A DNA stretch of 64,000 bases from Pedobacter sp. KBW06 (GTDB taxonomy: Bacteria > Bacteroidota > Bacteroidia > Sphingobacteriales > Sphingobacteriaceae): assembly GCF_003852525.1 (NCBI RefSeq), contig NZ_QAJL01000004.1:686459-750458 (forward strand), in the 5' to 3' direction. The position numbers were made by a program, and so were the translations under genes. The number at the start of each line of letters is the position of its first letter. The stretch's first letter is position 1. The notes beneath the pieces were generated by a model. It was not told the origin of the DNA and searched no databases. It saw only the letters and a list, made by a program, of their open reading frames with translations. Below, in pieces: positions 1 through 8,541 of this stretch.

Positions 1-29
1 ACAGGCTTTCTTTGTTTATGATTGCTGGA

Positions 30-635
30 TTATGCTTTTTTGAAGCGTTCAGCAACAGCATCCCAGTTTACTACATTCCAGAAAGCTGAAATATAATCAG
101 GGCGTCTGTTTTGATATTTTAAGTAGTAAGCATGTTCCCATACGTCCATACCCAATACCGGAGTACCTTTTACTTCAGCGATATCCATTAATGGATTGTC
201 TTGGTTTGGCGTAGAAGTAACCGCTAATTTATTGTCAGCAGTAACGATTAACCAGGCCCATCCTGAACCGAAACGGGTTGCACCAGCTTCAGCAAATTTA
301 GTTTTGAAATCTGCAAAAGATCCGAAAGCAGCATTGATTGCTTCTGCCAGTTCTCCTTTAGGCTCACCACCTTTGTTTGGTGCAAGAACTTCCCAGAATA
401 AAGAGTGATTATAGTGACCACCACCATTGTTTCTTACAGCTGCAGGAAACTTAGAGATGTTTTTAACAATTTCTTCGATGCTTTGGCTAGCTTCTGCTTT
501 GCCTTCTAAAGCTTTATTTAAGTTGGTAACGTATGCCTGGTGATGTTTACCGTGGTGGATTTCCATGGTAAGTTTATCAATATGCGGTTCTAGTGCATCT
601 GTTGCGTAAGGTAACGCAGGTAATTCAAAAGCCAT
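30..635 (-). CDS. sodA: Superoxide dismutase (Mn/Fe family)
   Basis: Converts superoxide to oxygen and hydrogen peroxide in the cytoplasm. The 201-residue length is normal for the family. Metal ligands can be placed at His27 (IHHGKHH), His77 (HYNHSLFW), Asp164 and His168 (DVWEHAYY). The GGGHYNH stretch together with NQDNPL resembles manganese or cambialistic enzymes more than iron-only ones; that metal preference is inferred. No signal peptide is present. The gene is monocistronic, with a TATCTTTG promoter element about 37 bases upstream of its ATG. Confidence 0.96.
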   Translation of the reverse strand: MAFELPALPYATDALEPHIDKLTMEIHHGKHHQAYVTNLNKALEGKAEASQSIEEIVKNISKFPAAVRNNGGGHYNHSLFWEVLAPNKGGEPKGELAEAINAAFGSFADFKTKFAEAGATRFGSGWAWLIVTADNKLAVTSTPNQDNPLMDIAEVKGTPVLGMDVWEHAYYLKYQNRRPDYISAFWNVVNWDAVAERFKKA

Positions 636-671
636 ATTATTTTATTTTAAGGTTAAAACTTATTTCTAACA

Positions 672-679
672 CAAAGATA
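672..679 (-). promoter_or_regulatory. Bacteroidota -7 promoter element for sodA
   Basis: TATCTTTG on the minus strand fits the Bacteroidota consensus TAnnTTTG exactly and would place transcription start about 30 bases before the sodA ATG. No clear TTTG -33 box was seen. Confidence 0.5.
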
Positions 680-718
680 ACATTCAAACGTTAATTTTTG
701 TTCAATACTTTGTCAAGT

Positions 719-1192
719 TTAGCCTCTTTTATTCGCGAAAAAACGCGTCATCAGGGCTCCACACTCTGTTGCCAAAACCCCTCCGACCAGTTCGGTTTTA
801 GGATGAAGCAGCTGGCTGTTCTTAGAGGTAAAACCTCTTTTCGGCTCTGTGGCACCATATACCAGGCGGCCAATTTGTGTCCAGTAACTCGCTCCGGCAC
901 ACATGACGCAGGGCTCAATAGTCACGTACAAAGTGCATTCTTTTAAGTATTTGCCGCCTAAAGTCTGAGAAGCTGCGGTAAAGGCCTGCATCTCGGCATG
1001 GGCGGTCACGTCGTTCAATTGCTCTGTCAGGTTATGTCCACGGCCCACAATCCGGCCTTTACATACCACGATCGCCCCTATCGGAATCTCTTCTGAATCG
1101 TAGGCTTTCTGTGCTTCCTGTAAGGCCAGCCTCATGTAATGCTCGTCCTCGGCTACCGGACTATTTTCTTCTGAAAAATTATAATAACTCAT
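719..1192 (-). CDS. Nucleoside deaminase (TadA/guanine deaminase family)
   Basis: Zinc-dependent deaminase of the cytidine deaminase fold, 157 residues. The zinc and proton-shuttle motif HAEMQAF and the PCVMCAGA motif are intact. Family members deaminate either the wobble adenosine of tRNA-Arg (TadA) or free guanine, and the sequence alone does not separate these firmly. The ATG directly abuts the stop codon of the upstream CsaA-like gene, so the two are co-transcribed and probably translationally coupled. A link to tRNA is suggested by that neighbour, which is a tRNA-binding domain, but this is inference. Confidence 0.88.
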   Translation of the reverse strand: MSYYNFSEENSPVAEDEHYMRLALQEAQKAYDSEEIPIGAIVVCKGRIVGRGHNLTEQLNDVTAHAEMQAFTAASQTLGGKYLKECTLYVTIEPCVMCAGASYWTQIGRLVYGATEPKRGFTSKNSQLLHPKTELVGGVLATECGALMTRFFANKRG

Positions 1193-1528
1193 TTAACACA
1201 ATTTACTGCCGTTTGGCACAGTACCATTTAAAGACGTCAATACAATATCTCCATTTTCATCTGCAAAACCCGTGATCAGGAATTCAGACATGAATTTTCC
1301 AATCTGTTTTTTAGGAAAGTTGACCACACCAACGATCTGTTTTCCTATCAGTTCTTCTTTTGAGTAGTGTTTTGTGATCTGAGCACTGCTCATTCTTACA
1401 CCAAAATCGCCGAAATCTACTTTTACTTTATAAGCAGGCTTTCTTGCTTCCGGAAAATCGAAGACCTCCAGGATGGTCCCTGCACGAAGCTCGACCTTCT
1501 CAAAATCACTCCAGTTAATTTCTTCCAT
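1193..1528 (-). CDS. csaA: CsaA-like tRNA-binding domain protein
   Basis: A 111-residue single-domain protein of the EMAP/tRNA-binding OB-fold family. Typical CsaA signatures are seen: VELRAGTILEVFDFPEARKP near residues 12-31, MSSAQITKHY in the middle and a NFPKKQIGKFMSEFL segment, ending in the usual PNGSKLC-type tail. CsaA has been described as a chaperone-like, tRNA-binding dimer. It is the first gene of a two-gene unit with the deaminase. Confidence 0.9.
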   Translation of the reverse strand: MEEINWSDFEKVELRAGTILEVFDFPEARKPAYKVKVDFGDFGVRMSSAQITKHYSKEELIGKQIVGVVNFPKKQIGKFMSEFLITGFADENGDIVLTSLNGTVPNGSKLC

Positions 1529-1560
1529 GCGCTAAAAATACAACTTATCGGCAAAATTCC

Positions 1561-1731
1561 ATGTTTTATCCAGGCGCCACCCTTAAATTAAAATCCAGGG
1601 ATCAGATCAGTGCTCTTTATCTTTCCGGAATGATCCGGGCCCTTTTAAGCGAAGAAATGAGTAGGAAAAACAGGCGTGTTTTCGCTAAATTTGACCTGGA
1701 GGATTTTACAGGATGTGGTACGATAACTTAA
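1561..1731 (+). CDS. Small hypothetical protein (56 aa) coupled to SUKH-like gene
   Basis: A 56-codon frame starting at ATG 1561 (protein begins MFYPGATLKLKSRDQ) and ending at TAA 1729-1731, overlapping the start of the next gene by 19 bases. The composition looks protein-like, with an amphipathic middle segment, and the overlap suggests translational coupling. It starts 32 bases from the divergent csaA start, leaving little room for a promoter. No family was recognised. Alternatively it is leader sequence of the downstream gene. Confidence 0.35.
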   Translation: MFYPGATLKLKSRDQISALYLSGMIRALLSEEMSRKNRRVFAKFDLEDFTGCGTIT

Positions 1732-2381
1732 ATTTTTACGCCAGCGAGCCTGGCTTGAACGGGATGCCGGAAAATGATTTCTTTTCCAGGCCACTGACTG
1801 AAGAAGAAATCAAGCTATTTCCACACCTGTTCGAGCTGCACCCTGATTTTGAGGACCCGGCAAAATTTCCTGTTCCCGCAACCCTTTATTTGCCTGCAGA
1901 TCTGGCCGGCCTGCTGACTTTTTCTAACGGCGGCGCAATCCTCAGCGGAGAAAGGGAATTTGGCTATTTTTCCCTGCAGGAGATCCGCTATTACTATTTT
2001 GCCTATGGGTTTCCAAAGTACCTTCCCGACTTTTTGCCCATCGCATTTAATGGTGGTGGAATATTTTATGCTTACGACTTTAGTAAAGAGGGAACCTCGC
2101 CCATTGTTGCGGTCGCCTCAGGCAACCTGTCTGAGGAGGATACCGTGGTACTGGGGTATTCCCTCGCTGAGGTCTTGTCTAAATCGCATAACATTGAGGA
2201 GGACCTGGACCAGCTTTACCCGGTTCGGGAGCTCAGTGACACAGAAAAAACCCATGCAAGACTCCGCCAGGAGTTGAAAACACTGAACGAAAACAGAACC
2301 AGCGGGCAAATTGACCTTAAAACTTTTCTGCTAACCAAAAAACGCATTGAAGCGGAGATGAAATTAGTTCAGAAAAGTTAG
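1713..2381 (+). CDS. SMI1/KNR4 (SUKH)-like protein
   Basis: A 222-residue soluble protein. The middle part, with PATLYLPADLAGLLTFSNGGAI, a FGYFSLQEI turn and FLPIAFNGGGIFYAYDF, matches the SUKH fold pattern: start of domain, a conserved NGG, and a GDG-like glycine turn. The C-terminal 50 residues (from ELSDTEKTHARL) form a charged helical extension. SUKH proteins are often immunity proteins of polymorphic toxins, but no toxin gene is nearby, so a role in immunity is unproven. The gene overlaps a 56-codon frame upstream and meets a decayed ORF tail to tail. Confidence 0.65.
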   Translation: MWYDNLNFYASEPGLNGMPENDFFSRPLTEEEIKLFPHLFELHPDFEDPAKFPVPATLYLPADLAGLLTFSNGGAILSGEREFGYFSLQEIRYYYFAYGFPKYLPDFLPIAFNGGGIFYAYDFSKEGTSPIVAVASGNLSEEDTVVLGYSLAEVLSKSHNIEEDLDQLYPVRELSDTEKTHARLRQELKTLNENRTSGQIDLKTFLLTKKRIEAEMKLVQKS

Positions 2382-2628
2382 AAACTGCTTCGCATAAACC
2401 CCGGATAGAACAGGGATCCGCCTTCTATTTTGCCTCGATCATTGCTTTTTCCGAACCGCTCTTCAAACAGTTCTGCAATCCGTTCTATGCCGAAAACCGA
2501 TCCTCCGGACGGATCAGAATCCCTTTGAAAAATTCTGATTTAAGTCTTACTCAGAAATTGGGAATCTCCCGATTTTCTCTATTTTTGATCATTCCCGCTT
2601 TCTCCTGTAAAACATACAGTTTACTCAT
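2378..2628 (-). pseudogene. Decayed ORF remnant downstream of the SUKH-like gene
   Basis: On the minus strand, 53 codons are open from 2539 down to the stop at 2378-2380 with protein-like content (VFGIERIAELFEERFGKSN, then GGSLFYPGFMRSSF), but this frame has no start codon. Upstream, a different frame runs from ATG 2628 for 25 codons (MSKLYVLQEKAG) to a TGA and stays protein-like past it (LKSEFFKGILIRPEDRFSA). A real gene broken by a nonsense change and a frameshift near 2490 would look like this. No family was recognised; chance open frames are the alternative. Confidence 0.3.
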
Positions 2629-2654
2629 TCCAAAACCATTAAAACAGCGATGAA

Positions 2655-3290
2655 ATGATCCCTCTTAAAGAAATCTCCTATTTTGCCCTTGCGGCGCTGG
2701 TTCTGGTGATCAGTCCCGGTCCAAATATGATTTACTTGATCTCCCGTTCCATCACCCAGGGCCGGAAATCAGGATTAATCTCCCTGGCCGGAATCATGTG
2801 TGGTTTTCTTTTTCACATCATTCTCGTCTCTTTTGGGCTGACTGCAGTGCTGTTCGCCGTTCCTTTTGTCTATTCGACAATTAAAACGCTGGGTGTATTC
2901 TACCTGCTATACCTCGCTTATCAGGCAATTAAACCCAGTGGAAAGGGCCTCTTTGAAACGAGAACAGACCTTTCCAATGATAAACCCGGCAAATTGTTCA
3001 GGATCGGCATACTCACCACTGTACTGAACCCCAAGGTAGCGGTATTCTACTTATCTTTCTTTCCCTATTTCATCAAACCGGAATACGGATCGGTATTTCT
3101 TCAAAGCCTGCAACTGGGAATTACGCAGGTCAGCATCAGCTTTACCGTTAACTTTCTGATTGTACTGACTGCGGCTCAGGTTTCCTTATTTTTCGCCAAA
3201 AATCCGACATGGGTAAAAATCCAGAAATGGTTTATGGCCAGTGTGCTGCTCATGCTGGCCTTAAAGATGGCAGTCAGCAAGGAAAAGTAA
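2655..3290 (+). CDS. LysE/RhtB family amino-acid exporter
   Basis: Inner-membrane exporter of 211 residues with about six hydrophobic segments. The family hallmark SPGPNMIYLISRSITQGRK lies near residues 20-38, and the TTVLNPKVAVFYLSFFPYF segment lies mid-protein. Members export basic or neutral amino acids and homoserine lactones; the substrate here cannot be read. A three-codon ATG-AAA-TGA frame sits just before the chosen ATG. The gene stands alone, 30 bases upstream of a separate promoter for the methyltransferase. Confidence 0.9.
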   Translation: MIPLKEISYFALAALVLVISPGPNMIYLISRSITQGRKSGLISLAGIMCGFLFHIILVSFGLTAVLFAVPFVYSTIKTLGVFYLLYLAYQAIKPSGKGLFETRTDLSNDKPGKLFRIGILTTVLNPKVAVFYLSFFPYFIKPEYGSVFLQSLQLGITQVSISFTVNFLIVLTAAQVSLFFAKNPTWVKIQKWFMASVLLMLALKMAVSKEK

Positions 3291-3308
3291 AAAGAACATT
3301 GTTTTTTC

Positions 3309-3316
3309 TAACTTTG
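3309..3316 (+). promoter_or_regulatory. -7 promoter element for the RlmI-like gene
   Basis: TAACTTTG matches TAnnTTTG exactly and ends four bases before the ATG at 3321. The start site would fall on or within a few bases of the start codon, suggesting a leaderless or nearly leaderless mRNA. Confidence 0.5.
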
Positions 3317-3320
3317 CAGC

Positions 3321-4505
3321 ATGATTGATGTAATACTTAAAAAAGGAAAAGAAAAGGCTGCAATGCTACACCATCCCTGGATCTTTTCAGGAGCAATTGA
3401 TAAAATTAAGGGTAAGCCATTAAATGGTGAAATCGTTAAGGTTTGTTCGGCAAGTGCTGAATTTCTTGCCTACGCGTATTACAACGATCAATCAAGGGTT
3501 GCATTGAGGTTACTGGAATGGGATGAAAGCAAGACCATCGATAAAGATTGGTATCAGGAGAAACTCCGCAATGCCATTGCTTCGAGAAAACACCTCCTCA
3601 ATGCAGACACCAATACCTGCCGCCTGGTTTTTAGTGAGGCTGATTTTCTTCCCGGTCTGATTGTAGATCAATATGCCGATTTTCTTTCTCTGCAAATATT
3701 AAGTGCCGGAATAGAAAATGTAAAAGAAGAAATCATTACGCTTTTAAAAGAGGAATTAAACCCCAGGGGAATCTTCGATAAAAGTGACGCAGGAGCGCGC
3801 AAGCATGAAAACCTGGAAGCAACACAAGGCTTACTCTGGGGAGAAACACCTCCGGAATTTATTGAAGTAAGAGAAAATGGAATCGCTTACCACATCAACA
3901 TCGCCGATGGCCAGAAATCCGGATTTTACTGCGACCAGCGTGATAACCGCGAGATCCTTGCCGCTTATTCCAAAGATAAAAACGTGCTGGATTGTTTCTG
4001 TTACAGTGGCGGATTTACCTTAAACAGCCTGAAACATGGTGCAGCACACGTAACCAGTGTGGACAGCTCTGCGCTTGCCATAGAAACTTTAGCACATAAC
4101 CTGGAACTGAACGGTTTTGATGCCGCTCAGCAACTCAGCATCCAGTCTGACGTCAACAAACAATTGCGTGTGTTTAAAGAAGAAGGAAAGAAATTTGACA
4201 TCGTGGTCTTAGACCCTCCAAAATATGCGCCCTCCCGTTCGGCCTTAGACAGGGCTGCAAGAGCTTATAAAGACCTCAACAGACTTGGTATGCTTTTACT
4301 GGAAAAAGGCGGCATACTGGCTACTTATTCCTGCTCCGGTGCCGTAGATATGGAAACCTTTAAGCAAATCATTGCCTGGGCTGCTTTGGATGCAGGCAAA
4401 GAAGTACAGATCATCAAACAATTCCATCAGCCGGAAGACCATCCGGTAAGGGTTTCTTTCCCTGAGGGAGAATACCTTAAAGGTTTATTGTTAAGAGTCC
4501 TTTAG
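3321..4505 (+). CDS. rlmI: RlmI-type class I rRNA (cytosine-C5) methyltransferase
   Basis: A 394-residue SAM-dependent methyltransferase that in the characterised family modifies 23S rRNA at C1962. An N-terminal PUA-like domain (about residues 1-75, with LHHPWIFSGAI) precedes the Rossmann domain. The SAM-binding motif VLDCFCYSGGFTLN is near residue 220, the acidic VTSVDSS follows, and the catalytic-loop motif VVLDPPKYAPSR is near residue 295. A TYSCSG segment lies near the C-terminus. The exact target in this organism is inferred from the family. Its 3' end overlaps the convergent gene by four bases. Confidence 0.9.
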   Translation: MIDVILKKGKEKAAMLHHPWIFSGAIDKIKGKPLNGEIVKVCSASAEFLAYAYYNDQSRVALRLLEWDESKTIDKDWYQEKLRNAIASRKHLLNADTNTCRLVFSEADFLPGLIVDQYADFLSLQILSAGIENVKEEIITLLKEELNPRGIFDKSDAGARKHENLEATQGLLWGETPPEFIEVRENGIAYHINIADGQKSGFYCDQRDNREILAAYSKDKNVLDCFCYSGGFTLNSLKHGAAHVTSVDSSALAIETLAHNLELNGFDAAQQLSIQSDVNKQLRVFKEEGKKFDIVVLDPPKYAPSRSALDRAARAYKDLNRLGMLLLEKGGILATYSCSGAVDMETFKQIIAWAALDAGKEVQIIKQFHQPEDHPVRVSFPEGEYLKGLLLRVL

Positions 4506-4759
4506 CCCTTCTGTTCTTCGGAACCGGAAGGCAACTGATCATATTCCCCTTTCAGCGCATAATAGCCGAAAATTACCAGGCCTGCGCTGATTGGGATAAA
4601 AATAAATAAAATGATGCCCCATTGCAGGGCTGTATTTGTTTTTTGAACCCCTTCTGCGGCCAGGCCCACTTTCTCATAAGCCTGTAAAAACATAAAGATA
4701 ATGGATGCCGGTCCGAGGAGCATCCAAAATAGTCCTAATCCTTTTTTCAATCCGTTCAT
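4502..4759 (-). CDS. Small two-TM membrane protein next to MHS transporter
   Basis: An 85-residue protein with two hydrophobic segments (about residues 8-27, GLFWMLLGPASIIFMFL, and 47-68, WGIILFIFIPISAGLVIF) joined by a short polar loop, and a charged C-terminus. It starts 14 bases after the stop of the MFS transporter gene, so the two are almost certainly co-transcribed. This resembles the small membrane proteins of unknown function that accompany transporters in Bacteroidota. A role as an accessory subunit is only an inference. Confidence 0.75.
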   Translation of the reverse strand: MNGLKKGLGLFWMLLGPASIIFMFLQAYEKVGLAAEGVQKTNTALQWGIILFIFIPISAGLVIFGYYALKGEYDQLPSGSEEQKG

Positions 4760-4773
4760 AGTTTTTTCTTTAT

Positions 4774-6303
4774 TTAGGCTTCTGTTTCGGCTGGTTTTTT
4801 ATTAGACAGGTAAATTGCCCCGATGATAAAGCTCAGGCTGGCGATTCCAATCGGATACCACAATCCGGATAAGGGCGTAGATCCGGAATAACTGGCAATC
4901 AATGTGGCGATAAAAGGAACAAGCCCTCCGAATACCCCATTTCCGACATGATAAGGCAAAGACATGGAAGTATAGCGGATTTTTGTAGGGAATAGTTCTA
5001 CCAAAAATGCGGCGATGGGCCCGTAGACCATCGTCACCAACAAAATCTGGAAGAAAACCAGGGCCACAAATTTCCAGAATACCGCCGTGGAGAGTTGCTT
5101 GTCTTTAAGCTGGTCCGGCTGAACAGCGGCAGCCTTTCCCTTTTCTTTAAATTCGATATGGGACTGGATCTTTTGATAAGAAGCACCCGATAACAGCGTC
5201 ACCCTGGCACTGGTTGAGATCAGACTATCGGCAGTTCCTTCGATCGGGGTCCGGGTAACCAGGGGATCAGCAACAGACTGAATATCCTGCTGCGTAACCT
5301 GAGTAAAGTCGGTATCGTCAAGAAAGATCTGATAGATTGGCCGGTAGAAAATAATCCCCAGCAGCATTCCCGTCAGCATAATCCATTTACGTCCTACTTT
5401 ATCGCTCCAGGAACCAAAGACGACAAAAAACGGGGTAGCAAAAGCAATTCCCCAGAGCAGAATATACCGGGAATCATTAAAATCAACCTTACAGGTGTTT
5501 TCTATAAAAGATTGTGCATAAAACTGACCGGTATACCAGATCACGCCCTGGCCCATTGTTGCACCAAAAAGGGCAAGCAGCACCATTTTAAAATTCGTTT
5601 TGTTGTTGAAACTTTCCTTTAAAGGGTTTTTAGAGACCTTCCCTTCTGTTTTCAATTTGGTAAACATAGGAGATTCATGCATTTTCAAGCGGATGTAAAT
5701 GGAAACACCTACCAGCAAGATGGAAAGCAGGAAAGGAATCCTCCATCCCCAATCTGCGAAACCAGCAGCTCCGATCAGATTTTTAGTCAAGACGATGATT
5801 CCTAAAGATAGAAATAGCCCTCCGGTAGCCGTCGTTTGAATCCAGCTGGTAAAAAATCCCCTTTTATTTGCAGGCGCATGCTCTGCCACATAGGTTGCCG
5901 CTCCACCATATTCTCCTCCAAGGGCTAATCCCTGCACCAGACGAAGGATCAGTACCAGGATGGGCGCTGCATAGCCGATACTGGAATAAGAAGGGATCAG
6001 GCCAATTAAAAAGGTAGAACCGCCCATTAAGACCAGCGTCAGTAAGAAAGTGTATTTACGGCCAATTAAATCGCCCAGTCGGCCAAATACCAATGCCCCA
6101 AAAGGCCTGACAATGAACCCTGCGGCAAAAATTGCCAAAGTGTTGATAAGCGCAGACGCTCCTGCATCCGACGGAAAGAGCTGTGCCCCGATAATCGTGG
6201 CCAGGCTGCCAAAAATATAGAAATCATACCATTCAATCAGTGTCCCCAGGGAAGAGGCACCAATGACTTTGAAAATACTGTTTTTTTGTAGTTCCTGGCT
6301 CAT
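4774..6303 (-). CDS. MFS transporter, metabolite:H+ symporter (MHS) family
   Basis: A 509-residue inner-membrane transporter with 12 predicted membrane segments. MHS hallmarks are EWYDFYIFGSLA in the first helix, RPFGALVFGRLGDLIGRKYTF (motif A) and LRLVQGLALGGEYGGAATYVAEHA in helices 4-5. ProP- and ShiA-like relatives import osmolytes or organic acids; the substrate is not readable. A polar insertion of roughly 70 residues (about 335-405) between two later helices is longer than usual and would be extracytoplasmic if the topology is standard. It leads a two-gene unit with the small membrane protein. Confidence 0.9.
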   Translation of the reverse strand: MSQELQKNSIFKVIGASSLGTLIEWYDFYIFGSLATIIGAQLFPSDAGASALINTLAIFAAGFIVRPFGALVFGRLGDLIGRKYTFLLTLVLMGGSTFLIGLIPSYSSIGYAAPILVLILRLVQGLALGGEYGGAATYVAEHAPANKRGFFTSWIQTTATGGLFLSLGIIVLTKNLIGAAGFADWGWRIPFLLSILLVGVSIYIRLKMHESPMFTKLKTEGKVSKNPLKESFNNKTNFKMVLLALFGATMGQGVIWYTGQFYAQSFIENTCKVDFNDSRYILLWGIAFATPFFVVFGSWSDKVGRKWIMLTGMLLGIIFYRPIYQIFLDDTDFTQVTQQDIQSVADPLVTRTPIEGTADSLISTSARVTLLSGASYQKIQSHIEFKEKGKAAAVQPDQLKDKQLSTAVFWKFVALVFFQILLVTMVYGPIAAFLVELFPTKIRYTSMSLPYHVGNGVFGGLVPFIATLIASYSGSTPLSGLWYPIGIASLSFIIGAIYLSNKKPAETEA

Positions 6304-6572
6304 ACGTTAAGGGAATATTTGGCTTCAGAAATAAATCTACCATTTATTCCCAATTATCCCTCAGGCCTTTATCAAAAAATAAAGATCCGCTTAAATCCGG
6401 GCAGACGAAGCTGCTCCCTTAGAAATACCATTTATCAAAAGAGGTCTTCAGGCGATGAAAACACGCCTGCAAAAAAACAGGCTCAAAAAACCGGAAAAGA
6501 TATTTTCAGGCAAGGCAAACAATTAGTCTCTTTTGTTTGTAAATTGAAATCAAAACATCAACCCCAATACCT
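6304..6572. other. Divergent intergenic region, no gene seen
   Basis: Separates the MHS transporter (minus) from bestrophin (plus). An open frame at 6319-6612 is very basic and serine-rich, starts with TTG and overlaps the bestrophin start, so it was not accepted. A short hairpin (CAGGCG/CGCCTG, about 6450-6470) lacks a U-tract and is not called a terminator. Confidence 0.5.
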
Positions 6573-7472
6573 ATGCTCATTGCTCAACACATCAAGCTCA
6601 GCAGAATCCTGATCAATACCTGGCAGGTGGATTTAATTATGATTGTTTCCTGCAGCATCACCTATTTTGCCAGAGAGTTTTTAATTACCCATAATCTGGA
6701 CATTCCGGCAATCATTCCAAGTGTCCTGGGCACTGCGATTGCATTTTTTATCGGTTTTAACAACAACCAGGCTTACGACAGGTGGTGGGAAGCCCGCAAA
6801 ATCTGGGGAATGCTCGTTAATGATTCCCGTTCCTGGGCCAGAAGCCTGATCAATTACGTGGATGAACACGAAGATTCGAAGCCACTGATCAAAAAAATGA
6901 TCTGCAGGCACATCGCATTTTTGTATACGCTGAAGGGATCACTCCGCAATTACGACGACAACATTTACAGCAAATACCTGACCGCAGAAGAGCTTAAAGA
7001 AATTCAGCAGCAGAGCAATATGCACAATGCAATTCTGAATATCCAGTCGCGGGATTTGCAAATGTTATCTAAAAAGGGCTATATCGATGGTTTCCGTTTT
7101 ATGGAACTGAACGAGCTGCTGGTCAATTTTTCTAACCAGATGGGGATGTCTGAACGGATCAAAAATACCATATTCCCAACCACCTACACCTATCTTACCA
7201 AGGTCTTCATCTGGTTGTTTGTTGTATCTATTACCCTTGTGATCAGTTCGTACGTAGAATATTGGTCGATTTTTATTGGCTGGCTGCTTGGCTTTGTATT
7301 TGTCTCCACACAAATTAACGGAATGGGACTGATCAATCCTTTTGAGAACAATTCTGCCTCCATTCCATTAAACCAGATCACCAGGACCATAGAGATCAAC
7401 CTGTTGGAAATGCTGGGAGAAACCAACATTCCCGAACCTGTAAAACCTATTAATGATGAGTATGTCCTGTAA
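6573..7472 (+). CDS. Bestrophin-family (UPF0187) membrane channel protein
   Basis: A 299-residue protein of the bacterial bestrophin family, pentameric ion channels in characterised members. The signature region NNQAYDRWWEARKIWG (about residues 64-79) matches, preceded by hydrophobic helices (ILINTWQVDLIMIV and IIPSVLGTAIAFFIGF) and followed by two C-terminal membrane helices near 215-255. The closing segment GLINPFENN is also family-like. Ion selectivity is not readable. It is transcribed alone and ends five bases from the convergent yejK stop. Confidence 0.9.
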   Translation: MLIAQHIKLSRILINTWQVDLIMIVSCSITYFAREFLITHNLDIPAIIPSVLGTAIAFFIGFNNNQAYDRWWEARKIWGMLVNDSRSWARSLINYVDEHEDSKPLIKKMICRHIAFLYTLKGSLRNYDDNIYSKYLTAEELKEIQQQSNMHNAILNIQSRDLQMLSKKGYIDGFRFMELNELLVNFSNQMGMSERIKNTIFPTTYTYLTKVFIWLFVVSITLVISSYVEYWSIFIGWLLGFVFVSTQINGMGLINPFENNSASIPLNQITRTIEINLLEMLGETNIPEPVKPINDEYVL

Positions 7473-7476
7473 AGGA

Positions 7477-8532
7477 CTACTCTTCTTCTCTGAAATATAC
7501 TTTATAATAATTCATCGACTTATCGTCATCGAATCCTTTTTCGATGAGTTCCTTATCGCCATGAATATAGATGTGGAAGTTTTTATCCAGCTTTAAAACG
7601 CTTTTATATACCCTGGCCTGCTTTTTAACCGCAGCTCCGGAAATGTCAAAGGTATCCGCAATAGGGGTGTCAAACTCTTCCTCAAAGTTCTTTTTATAGC
7701 TTTTGAAAGATTCAATTCCTTCGGCATTTCCGATCACTTCATTTGAAAATTCCTCCAGGTCAAAGCTTTCTTTCTCCTTGAAGTATTTCATGGACTTGTT
7801 CAACAGGTCAATCTTATCTGCTTTAGAGATGTCAAATTCCTGGTCCAGCTTTTCGGTCACAAAGTTCTTATAAACCCCAAGCACGCTGCTGGTCTGGTTA
7901 AAGTTGTCATTTCTGATCTTTAACTTCAAAAATTCATCTTTCCAATATACGGCTTCCGCACTCCTGTTGGTCTGGTCAATCACCGCTACGCGGTAACCTT
8001 CTTCCTTATCGGTATTAAAGATCAGACAGCCTTTGTCCAGTTTATTGATGTTAATGGCATCCTCTTCATAGCCAAGGCCAAAACCACCTTCTTCAGGATA
8101 TACCTTAAGGAAGGATTCTTTGGTTTCCGATTTAAAGATCCCGATGGCGTCATGAAGTTCTCCTTCGATCTGCACATTTTCAAAATAAGCAAGGTATAAT
8201 TCGCCCGGTTTGATCTTAGGGTGTCCGGAAACATCATACAGGTATTTGGCCATTTCTATGCTGTTTTCATGAAAGGTCGTCCCATCTTCAAAAATCCTGG
8301 CTGCAAAATGATAAACTTCATTCAGGTTCAGGTCGTTGTTGGGATGAAAAAAGCGGTATACTTCATTCACTTTGGCATAAGGCCCCAGAAAATACTGCTG
8401 TAATAAATTACTGAGCATATTGTCTTTTATCGGAATAGACTTTTCAGACAACACATAGAATTCATCCTGAGATTTGTTCCCAATACGGTGTATAGACAGT
8501 TCGGCCAGAGCGGCCTCAAAAAAAGAAATCAT
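7477..8532 (-). CDS. yejK: Nucleoid-associated protein (YejK/NdpA family)
   Basis: A 351-residue cytoplasmic protein of the 37-kDa nucleoid-associated family. Family-like features are the opening with ELSIHRIGNKSQDEFYVLSE, the YLAYFENVQIEGELHDAIGIFKSE core and the C-terminal LDKNFHIYIHGDKELIEKGFD segment. In E. coli the protein binds the nucleoid; its task in Bacteroidota is unknown. It begins nine bases after the TerC gene stop, so terC and yejK form one transcription unit. Confidence 0.85.
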   Translation of the reverse strand: MISFFEAALAELSIHRIGNKSQDEFYVLSEKSIPIKDNMLSNLLQQYFLGPYAKVNEVYRFFHPNNDLNLNEVYHFAARIFEDGTTFHENSIEMAKYLYDVSGHPKIKPGELYLAYFENVQIEGELHDAIGIFKSETKESFLKVYPEEGGFGLGYEEDAININKLDKGCLIFNTDKEEGYRVAVIDQTNRSAEAVYWKDEFLKLKIRNDNFNQTSSVLGVYKNFVTEKLDQEFDISKADKIDLLNKSMKYFKEKESFDLEEFSNEVIGNAEGIESFKSYKKNFEEEFDTPIADTFDISGAAVKKQARVYKSVLKLDKNFHIYIHGDKELIEKGFDDDKSMNYYKVYFREEE

Positions 8533-8541
8533 ACGGTATTT

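Noticed and set aside
6319..6612. 97-codon open frame before bestrophin
   Set aside because: It starts with TTG, has a very basic serine-rich composition unlike a folded protein and runs over the bestrophin start.
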